From the NCBI GenBank assembly GCA_002205965.3, contig NADL03000215.1:24019-88018 (forward strand): DNA of 64,000 bases, read 5' to 3'. Below the pieces are notes generated by a model. That model made no database searches, was not told the origin of the DNA, and saw nothing but the letters and a program-made list of their open reading frames with translations. The stretch is from Kappaphycus alvarezii (lineage: Eukaryota; Rhodophyta; Florideophyceae; Gigartinales; Solieriaceae). Positions 55,185-64,000 of the stretch are shown piece by piece. Made by a program: the position numbers and the translations under genes. Numbering within the stretch: position 1 is the first letter of the stretch; each line of letters opens with the position of its first letter.

Positions 55185-58100
55185 CAGAGAGTAGCTAATT
55201 TTGAAAATGTCTGTTTTACTAGTATTGGAAAACTATTGAATTTGTTCTCTATATCGAATAAAGTGATGAAAATTGGGGAACACTATTTTATCAGAGTTCA
55301 ACAATTTTTATTTATAGGGAATCACTGAAAATAATTTTACCTATTTTTACTGGTCTATGTATTTTCACTGGTTCATGTTTCATACTTATTACACGTGAAG
55401 CATTTTTATGCCTACCAGTTGGTTTTTAAACCCTACAGGTATAATTACCGGAATTATATTGCCAACAAATTATTATTTAGATTAATGATTATCTTGAGAA
55501 TTATTCCATAATTATTCGTGGGCATTAATTTGGTCTACAAAACTTTTTATAGTACTGGAATCGTATTTGTAGCTTTTGTACTCTGAACTACAGTATATAT
55601 ATTCTTAGGCTGTCGGAAATTTTTAACAAGCCTCAAGACATCGAACTATCCCCGTCGATCAATAAATATTGGTTTTCCTTTCATGATTATTCTTAGTCCT
55701 ATTCAGGCAAATTTATTATTCATTTATTTGTAATTATCTATTTTGGATCTACTCATCTAAGCCTTACCTAATAATCATGACTGTGAGAAACAACTCCATA
55801 TATCTGCAGATTACTTAAATCCCCAAGTGTGTATTTTTAGGCAAAAAGGATCCTGGAAGTTTAAATATTCGGCATGCGTCTACCGGATACTCACTGCATA
55901 CTTTGGTGTCAAATTTTCTGTTGACATATACCCAAGTAACATCATATACATCACGATTTAGGCCAAATACAGCAGAAAGTCCGAAAACGAAAACGTTTTA
56001 TTCCTTTGAGGCCGCAAATGAGTACAACTATTGAGGACAAAAATCAACTCCATTAATTTTTCAAAGGCTCGCAAAGGGCACAAAAGATTTGCTCAAGGAC
56101 CCCTGTTTCCGTTTTCGGAGCTAATTCGAATTTTTTTCGCGAGGTTCATGTGGTGTCCAATGTATTTGAGGTTAGCCTGTCCGTGCCATTCAAAAGCCGA
56201 TGTGTTTTCGAAATTATATTTATAATTTGGGTAAGAAACCAATAAGTTCGTATTCAGTTGCCGAGTTTGATATAAAGAAATTTTGCCCAACTTTTCATGC
56301 TTATGTGTCTCGATACATTCTTATTTTCATCATGCTAAGTCTAAATAGTCTGTAATCGTATATTTCAACAAAAGTGATCGAAAAATGAATTATGCAAAGT
56401 AAATGAAGGCATAAAATGTTGCCGAGAATATCAGAATGATCCATGTTGAATATCATATTGAGTCTTTTGGTGATTAATTCCATCTAAAACGGTGGTATGA
56501 AATCTTGCAGCATAAAATTCCTCCAGAGGGAAACCACTTGCTCAGGAAACAAATCATTTACCTTCCAGAACGATTACAGAGATTAAAAAATCAATCTATT
56601 TTTCTTATTTTTCTAAACATTGATACTGCTCAAGGAAAATTTAAGAAGGAAAGAAACAGTGAGATTATTTAGAGTCTATATACGAATTTGAAGATTTTTC
56701 TTCGTAGCTGCTGACTGCAGTGCACTTGAAATTTATGGTAGCAATGAAAAAGTTCGGGTGACTAGTTTGCAAGCCTTAACTTCCTATTGAAATTAAATCA
56801 TTGGAATCTGGAGAGGGTTTATTTGGTGCCAAAAAGTATTGCCAATTTGATGTTTCTTACCATTCCATCGATTATTTGAACAAAAAACTCCAATGTAATA
56901 TGTTAGCGAATTACTTTGGATTTGATGTGAAAGAATATCCCATGCTCACAAAATATCGAATATAAACTATTAAGTACTCTTCCCTTTTCACGAGTAAGTC
57001 CTCTTTCAACTCCAAGATTAATCCTTATAAAGCCCAGTAAAATTATTTCTCGAAAAATGGCTTCTGGGTCATACAAGAAACAAAGATCGCTTTTTTTGTT
57101 TACATGTTTATTCTTGACACTTCAAGATTGAGCGGCTACTCTAATTTCATGAAATACAGTAAAAGTAACTGAAAATTTTGGTACTACCACTTCATTCGCA
57201 TTACATCTTCTCTAATTTCTCCTTGATGATTCGTGAGAAATTGTAGAAAGAAGTTCCTCGTCGATCAGCTTGCTTTATGTAGCGGATATTTGTTCAAAAT
57301 GTTCCTATAGAACACAAACGAACTTCAGGGGCTTCTCTACGTACGGAAAATCATTACTTACTACCGTAAGATTTACAAGTGTGTTACCAAAAGTTTTGCA
57401 AATATCACTTTCAACTAGTTTCTTCGTTTTCTCGCAAACCTTCCTTGTTTCAAATAAAACTGATGATTCTTCGTTCATAATCCAAGAGTATTCCAAAAAT
57501 TCCTTCCCGCTCCAAATTCATCGATTATTATTCAGCTTTTCTCCGTTCTCGGATCCTTTTCGAGAGTGGGAATGATTTCAATGTTCACTCGAATGAATGC
57601 TCTATGCATTCGAGAAGTTCGGGTACCGGCTCCACATTCAGGCGTTTCTATTGGTCGAAGCGGACTGAATTCTAATATTTGTACCTAGGCTTTCAGAATC
57701 CTTCTTTAAGCCTTGAAATCCTTTTCATCATTAAGTTGCCTTAGTTTTCGCAAATTTTCATTCTCTCTTGAAAGAATTAGGTAAATTTACCTTCAATATG
57801 AAACGGAAGGTAGGAAGGGAATATAATGTGAGTGTGTGGAAGAGAAAGTTGAAGAGATTTTCATAAACTTAAATTAGATAGAGCCACACAGAAGGGATCT
57901 GCAACACACAATATTTGCATTGAATATTTCCAGAAGTAAACTCGCAGTTCAGATGGTATTAGTACTGTAGTCATATATTATATACTGACTACGTGAAGCA
58001 GTGCAGTTCGTAGTTATCTTTTGCATTGAAATAAAGTCCTTATTCTCTCATTTCAATATAAACATTTTGCACTATTTATGTCGTGCTACGCAAGCCACCA

Positions 58101-59989
58101 AAAAACGAAGGAAAGGTGTCAAAAAGTAAAGACTATACCCAGAAACGGGCATATGCGAAAAGAATATTATGGTACGACATGCCGCGTATGGGATTATAAA
58201 TCATCAGTGAATACAAGATAGGACGAACTTTATTTGAAAAAGATCTTCTTTGGGAATCTTGTTCTTCCTTTTTTACAATATAACGTTGCGATGTGAGGAA
58301 AGACTGACGAGAATGATGTAAGACAGATGTTCTGTCATTTTTAGTGCTCGGCGTTCGAGTTGTGTTAAGATTCGTTTGCTTCAAAAAGTTTTATGACGAA
58401 AGAAACCGAATGCTAGATGTCGTGAAGGCTGATCTCACCGAGGAATCTGTGAGTATTCGAGTTCGAAAGAATAAATTCAAGAGGCTGTCGCAACTAAATT
58501 GGATCTGAAGTATATCGTTAGCTCTATCAATCAATTCAATCATCTCTCAATAGAGTTGGCTTCAATGACACTGTATCGCTCAGATTAATTCTAGAAAAAG
58601 TCTAGGGGTGCAAGAAGTAGATGTAATTTTTCATTCTTGTACTTTGAGCGATTATGAGAGTTACCGTATAGCAACAGTAGATTAAGTGTTTGGTTAAGAG
58701 CTGTGTTTCACCAACTGGATAAACCCTTCCCTATCTTATTGGTTCCTAAAAGATATCAAGGAGACAAGAAATTCAAATTGGGGGCCCCAAAAACCTGGAA
58801 AATGTGGTGAATCACCTCGTACTACAGGTAATTCAGTTTTTCCTCTCCATCTGAAGCAGTTTTAAAACCAGGGATCTGTAGTAATTCAAAATTGACACTA
58901 TATTTGCAGCTTCAGTTTCCAAAAAAATTATTGAAAAGGCACGATGTCCTCATGATCTGCAGAAGAACACTGTGTGTGCTGTTTTGGAAATAACAGGCTG
59001 TTTGATTACAATACACAGGTCTTTGGAACAGAAAAGAAAGGCGGTAATCATTAAAAAGCAAGTTTGGTTGAAATCAAGTTCCTAGTATCCTCTTTTGCTA
59101 TTCCACTTTTCCCACAATCATGCTTCCGAAAACCCTTTCTTGATCGCACGATTACATTTTTTTTGCAGTAGTTGCTGACCATTTCATCCACGTCAGTATA
59201 TGTTCTCATCAACTTTCAAATGATTGATTCCTTATCTGAAGGTTTGTAACACAAAGGTCTGCAACTATAACTCTCTAAAGGAATATTATAGCATGCATAA
59301 ATAAATTCACTCTATAATATTCATTTCAAGTTAGAAAAATGAATAATTGACCCACATGCAAAGGAAGAACCAGTAAAATGTCTTGAGATACCGAATCTCC
59401 TCTCCGCATCTATCTCAGTCACTCATCGCAAAACAGTGGAATGTTTTAGCATAGTTACCCTGGGATAAATGTTTTGATTTAGAATTTGGGAAACTTGGAG
59501 GTACAGTGCATACTAGCTTCCAGTACCTGTACTATATGTTTACCTAAGGAGTACATTTTTCGACTCGCCTTGCTGTAAATCGTACGTTCCGGTTTCGCAA
59601 AAACCGATAGGTTACACAAGTGAGTGTGAATTGAAGCCTATCGGGTGTACTGACCGTATTCTTCTTCATGAAGAACGCAGTAAAGTGCATTAAACTCCCA
59701 AAAATTTGTGAAAACAAGCTAATGTATATTTCAGACGTGATGTAAATCGGGTGTTTTACTGAATGAGTTTAGCGGGCTAGGAAACGAGGGCTCTTTAGAA
59801 AATTTTGTTGCATAAAAAGGAATATGAACCCTGTGCATGAGACTAAAAATTACCGATCGTCCTCCTCAATCAATTCTGAGTCTCAGGGTTTGGCTACGTC
59901 GCTTTCAATGCGGTCTTTTTTCATGTAATAAAAATCACATGAACTCATTTAGATAGGCGGTAGCCACAGACGCTCGGTCCCATACGGAA
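55185..59989. other. AT-rich gene-poor region, nothing recognised
   Basis: The longest frames (for example 57270-57575 on the plus strand, 58133-58384 on the minus strand) are what chance gives and carry no recognisable motif. I see no repeat of the other families here. Confidence 0.5.
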
Positions 59990-60790
59990 TGGTAGGAGTA
60001 AATCGGCGAGGATGAGATTATCAGTACCAACTACCCCAAAATGGAGATACTGCATGCGATAAAATCGGTACCGTAGTACAATTGTGGTAGCGAAAAGTGG
60101 TGGGAAAAAATAGAGAACCAAGAAATATGAAATAATACGAACGGAACAGGTTGTAACACATATAATCAGTCACCACACCAAACTGCACCTCTTCTAACGT
60201 AAAAATCGACTTCCAACTTTGCAATTATTTGGGTCTCCACCCGGAGCTGTCTCCCAACCTTCTATTCTACCAGAGAAAGCAGCTCACTGAGGTTATATAG
60301 GCCTATCAACTGATTCTAAACACCAAGAACACATAAAATGCCATAGCATGCACTAAACATTTTTTGTACGTTATGAACTAACAAAAAGATACTTTCAAGA
60401 TTTGCATCCATCAATACTCCACAAAATCACTTTCTTCGAGATTTGAACCAAATAACTCCTCCTACATATCCGCATACCCAATGCATTCCTTGAAACCCCC
60501 CGAATGGCTCAAGGTGGCAGATGGCTTCCTTGGCCGTGCATATATCTTTCGATCTCCTTTCAGAACCGCACAGTCCCACCCTGTTCCCATAAGGAGTCTC
60601 AAATCACAATTTTATTCTATTTTCACTCTTCTTTCTCCGCAGTGGGGGCCCAAGCCCACTACGCTCCCTTAGTTCTCGCTAAGAAGATCCGAAGGATCCA
60701 TTTACGACCATGTTCCCGGTACATCCTGCGGTAGTAATCATCGGATTACGTCACCCCATGCTAAAGGAAATCCAGGCCGTTCATATAGCT
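59990..60790 (-). repeat. Ancient degenerate LTR of the A/B/C type
   Basis: Starting at TGGTAGGAGTAAATCG the minus strand follows the A/C LTR in order: ACCCCAA..GGAG..TGCA.GCGA..AAA, TACCGT.GTA, TATTTGGG, the TATA region TTATATAGGC, AACTAACAAAAAGATACTT, then CAAATAACTCCTC and GAATGGCTCA from the LTR ORF 3' end, and finally sequence matching the ORF N-terminus near 60650-60780. Divergence is high, and no acidic hexamer tract is visible. Confidence 0.65.
60650..60783 (-). pseudogene. Relic of the LTR ORF N-terminus
   Basis: Reading from 60783 on the minus strand gives NGLDFL-stop-HGVT-stop-SDDYYRRMYREHGRKWILRIF, aligning with NGLALAVYGPTDADDYLRRQTKKKIIEFVRKLF of the intact protein without a gap. 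Two stops make it non-functional. Confidence 0.55.
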
Positions 60791-61510
60791 TGAGGTACTA
60801 GCTGTTTTCGTGATGGTAGAGCAGACTAGCGGTTTGCCATGTTGATAAAACTGGTAGTGGCTGATAGTGTCTTACTGGAGACCCGAGGATGAAATGACCT
60901 TACGTTCCAAAGAAAATGGCAGATATCTTCATTCTAGATAGAATGGGACGTCTGCCATCTTCTTTGTTATACATCGCCTCCCTCAAAAATTCCCCTGATT
61001 CTCAGCCGTACGAGTTCAAACGGTGAACACATCCCCGATTTTCCCCTATCCGCATATTAAACCGTCCAAACTTGTTCCTTTAATCAGTGTGGCACCCAGA
61101 AATTCTTCCCCTTTAAGTTGAAGCTATACTAATCAATGCAGTCGCTGGGGGATGTGAAGGGTATGTACTGCGCGTACTGGGCGTAAGAGATCTTGATTCG
61201 CTGCGATTAGTGCCTGCGTACTTGCGCTTAAATCGTGATTCGGGGAGCATATGTAGGGAAAGGATGGAGTGTTTTCTTCTTGGAAAATATATTCGAAGGA
61301 AACATATGTACAACAAGCGAATCTTATTAATATTAATGATTAAATTGATGTTGTAAACATTAAAACCTGTACAGGGGAATTCGATTCCTGAAGAATTAAC
61401 GTTAGGAACCATAAATTATGGCTAGGAAAAATTAGACTTAGTCATTCCGCACAGAGACTTGTAAGTATCATATAAATTTATGAGGATATTCTAGACTTCT
61501 CGATTCGCCG
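60791..61510. other. Non-coding; one stem-loop and a miniature-element relic
   Basis: 60909-60923 (AAAGAAAATGGCAGA) pairs with 60951-60965 (TCTGCCATCTTCTTT) with one mismatch, enclosing a second perfect hairpin ATTCTA-GA-TAGAAT. 61256-61295 on the minus strand resembles the miniature-element 3' end (TATTTTCCAAGAAGAAAACAC). No gene is seen. Confidence 0.45.
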
Positions 61511-61535
61511 TTGTCGCCTGCAACCAACGTCGTCA

Positions 61536-63468
61536 TTGCTTCCCAAACGACACAGATCTCCGCGCGCTCAAACGGCACCGCACCTCCGACCGTCCTCAGA
61601 CCCTTTCCTCTCACACGTCTCACACGACACTATCCGTTTTCTTCGTTCCAAGAAGGGTTCACATGCATCGCCAATCGTGCGCGCATTAACAGAAGCTGAT
61701 GTAGCGAGAACGACCCAGTCTGAGCCAGTAAATCCGGCCGACACAACAACAGCTACACTGCCCAGCAAGTAATCGGCCGCCACAGCTGCGCCTGTCGCAT
61801 CGCCCGGGGCTGCCGCACCATCTCCCACCGCCGAGACTGAATCTACCCAACCTGCAGGATACACGAGGCCGGCCGATCTGATTTCGCGAAGAACTAAGAA
61901 AAGCGCTCCGAAGATCGCGGAACAGGTTCGCATAACGCAGTGGATGATTTTGGAAGTCCAAAAAAGCGGGTCTGAGGCAAAAATTGAGTCCAAAGCAATC
62001 AAAACGTTCCAAAATACATTTTTTGGTTCTTTTAGTGCTCAGAAAATGCTGGCAAGGAGACTATGGAAGGACAAGGAAGAGTAGATGGCTTCGATTGCGC
62101 TCTCTAGGAAGCGAGTATCCTCAAATATTTGCTCTGAGCGATCTGTCACGACAGTGGGGGTTCATCGCGCATTGCTAATGTGTCGGGCAGGTCGAGATCG
62201 GAAAACCTTTCCGTGGTTATGGCATTGCAAACGGCTTTGATCGATGAGTTTGGGCTATTGCGAAAAGCTAGAGTCAAATTCAGCGCGAAAACGCTCCTCC
62301 ATCTGGCTCTGCAGGTACTTTATACTTCCAACAATTCAGGGCATGGATACGATATGGCAGTGACGTCGACAAAAATCGTTGATGGGAAGTCTTTTACGGA
62401 TGAAAAACGAATGCAGGAGCTCATCACGGCAGGGTGGATTCAGATTTTCATGGAACATTTTTATCTTATAGGCCACACGCAGAGTGGAAAATAGAAACTC
62501 TCTACCGCTGCGCAAAAGCTAATCGAACGGCGAGTGGCGTTTTTTCTGTGTAATGTGGCTCGGGAGTTCAGTTCAGGTGCTTTAGATGAGTGCAATGTTG
62601 AAAACAGTGACGAATCTAACTTCGTTATCAACCACGACAACGGTAAGACTTTGGGGTTCCACGGGGACACAGAGGTGAGTCACTCTGACGTCGGAAATAT
62701 CTTCCAACAGTAAAACACCCAAACGTTTTCATCTCTGACGTCGTGAGTGGGGGGCAGGGGGTTACAGCTATGGTCAGGATAACTGAAGGCCCCTCTGCAT
62801 TGTTGGCCAGTCCATTTATGATTCTGCGGAACGATCTGTCAAATTATCCTATTAGCAACGTACCCGACAATTTACCCGGTGTTACCTACATAACAGGTTC
62901 GATGGCGAGGACCGATAAAAGGGTTATGGATGAGTGGCTTCGCGAAAGACGGCGCATCAAAAAACTGCCAAATAATCGGCACCGGGCCCTCTTTATGGAC
63001 AATTGCTCAGGCCACAATATGAGGGAGCCCCTTTAGGCCGCACTTGACGACGTTAATACAGATATTTGATTCCTTTCCGCGAATTCAACCCATCTTTTGC
63101 AGCCTGCGGAATCATTTACTATTCAGAAGATAAATCTGCTTGGCGTCGGGAGTGGGAATCCCACCAGCCCAACCCGTGATGCCGCGAGACGTTGCGGGTC
63201 CGGAAACGTCCAGTGCCCCATTCGGAAAGCTGTCGAATCCTGGTAAGACTTATTATCGAAGCTTGCTGCCAACGCCGTACGTGAAACTAATCAACAACGT
63301 GAGAGCAAAGGAATAACATTTGCGCACAAGGCTATGATTCGCTGTGGGGTAGCGAAACATGTAAACGGCATTTGGGACATTCGTCAGCTGTTTCCGCATC
63401 TTCAAAACATTCTGGCGAAGTGGCAGGTTTACTTCGACGGTCTTGATCCAGATGCGGTGGCCACCTGA
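61536..63468 (+). pseudogene. DDE transposase (DDE_1, pogo/CENP-B-like), decayed
   Basis: An N-terminal part (61536-62090; KIAEQVRITQWMILEV) could be the DNA-binding region. The catalytic part begins near 62180 (NLSVVMALQTALIDEFGLLR). Catalytic blocks are NSDESNFVINHDNGKTLG (first Asp), ALFMDNCSGHN (second Asp) and STHLLQPAESF, where the usual third Asp reads Glu. The tail KAMIRCGV...NGIWDIRQLFPHLQ follows in another frame. Damage includes stops at about 61770, 62080, 62492, 63034 and 63067, a shift near 62180, and a 39-bp miniature insertion with an 11-bp duplication at 62694-62743. The order and spacing fit cut-and-paste transposases of the Tc1/mariner-pogo group. Terminal inverted repeats were not found by eye. 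Confidence 0.72.
62694..62732 (+). mobile_element. Miniature 5'-truncated element, 39 bp, with 11-bp target duplication
   Basis: CTCTGACGTCG occurs on both sides (62683-62693 and 62733-62743). The insertion of 39 + 11 = 50 bases exactly explains the change of transposase frame here (SHSDV joins VSGGQGV). The inserted sequence is the family 3' end TATCTTCCAACAGTAAAACACCCAAAC. Confidence 0.8.
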
Positions 63469-63620
63469 TAATCCTCTTTGTAAATGAACATAAAGCATGT
63501 TTTTCATTAAAATTTGGAAGTAGTCCTGATTAATGCTTGACTAAAACTAATTGAGAATACAGACTACCATTAAATTCGGTATCGACCTTGATGAACGTTA
63601 CAAACAAATTGATTTACTAC

Positions 63621-64000
63621 TGATAGGGGTAAATCGTCGGGAGAAGAGATAATTAGAACCAACTACCCCAAGACGGAGGTGTTGCGAGCGACAAAAGTGC
63701 TACCGTGGTATAGTTGAACAAATAAAAAGCAGTGTATATGGGAGAGAGTTGAGAGGGCTACAAGCAAGTATAAAAGGGGCAGCGTCTACCACTGATGCTC
63801 TGCGACCAGCTTAGGAAAAAGTTTTCTTGGGTCTGAAGTTGACTCTCAACTTCCTACTACTCGGAGCTTGACCTGAAGTTGTCTGCCAACTTGCTTGACC
63901 TCTCAAGGAGAAGCACTTTACTCAGCTTATATAGACTTTTCGCTATCCTAAAGTCTCAATCAAACATACTAAATACCATAAAACGCATTCACGGGAATCG
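63621..64000 (-). repeat. LTR of the short (D) type, partial, minus strand, runs off window end
   Basis: On the minus strand it ends CGACGATTTACCCCTATCA and contains TATATAAG and CTGCTTTTTATTTGTTCAAC, matching the 3' LTR of element D. The flank on its 3' side is GTAGTAAATC, with no primer-binding site, so it is a 3' LTR or a solo LTR. Confidence 0.9.

Noticed and set aside
55185..59989. Short ORFs in the AT-rich region (for example 57270-57575 and 58133-58384 minus)
   Set aside because: Length and composition fit chance, and I see no motif, start context or partner frame.

Overview
The window is nuclear DNA of a eukaryote, probably a microbial one (oomycete, alga or fungus; I cannot decide which). 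The evidence is several Ty3/gypsy LTR retrotransposons with TATA-type promoters, a SKP1-like ubiquitin-ligase adaptor gene, and a decayed DDE transposase whose motif pattern recalls families common in oomycetes. No bacterial operon, tRNA or rRNA was seen. Almost everything is repetitive.

Layout. 1-4402 is the 5' part of a minus-strand LTR retrotransposon (element A). 4403-45316 is a tandem array of six copies of a 4.0-kb unit, interrupted by complete elements: unit 1 (4403-5102 plus 14207-17485) is split by element B (5103-14206, plus strand); units 2-5 run without interruption (17486-33472); element C (33473-42614, minus strand, 5-bp target duplication) lies between units 5 and 6; unit 6 (42615-45316) is cut off by element D (45317-52794, plus strand). 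Each full unit carries two decayed C-terminal domains of a non-LTR-type reverse transcriptase, two oppositely oriented copies of a tiny 5'-truncated element, and on the minus strand a SKP1-like ORF with a conserved palindrome at its upstream end. 52795-63620 is a mostly single-copy, AT-rich, gene-poor segment with degenerate relics: a very old LTR, a decayed DDE transposase, an unrecognised decayed ORF and several palindromes. 63621-64000 is the edge of another minus-strand LTR.

The elements. A, B, C and D share one gag-pol polyprotein of about 1,970 codons: Gag, two zinc knuckles, aspartic protease, RT, RNase H, integrase, then about 350 extra residues made of a duplicated domain of unknown function around an arginine/serine-rich linker. 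In A, B and C the 1.5-kb LTR also contains its own ORF, intact once (33915-34559, 214 aa), for a protein with a basic N-terminus, a roughly 50-residue acidic tract and an acidic-hydrophobic C-terminus. It has a TATA box of its own, separate from the one that should drive gag-pol. Its N-terminal half differs between subfamilies almost only at synonymous sites, while the sequence on both sides is nearly identical. Element D has a shorter LTR with an unrelated U3 and no such ORF.

Likely history. Units 1 and 6 share diagnostic bases and each follows an LTR element at the same target site, so [element + unit] appears to have been duplicated as a block. Units 2-5 share a derived deletion and are nearly identical, so they were amplified or homogenised more recently. 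Many frameshifts between about 6.8 and 18.85 kb are single-base indels and may be assembly errors rather than decay.
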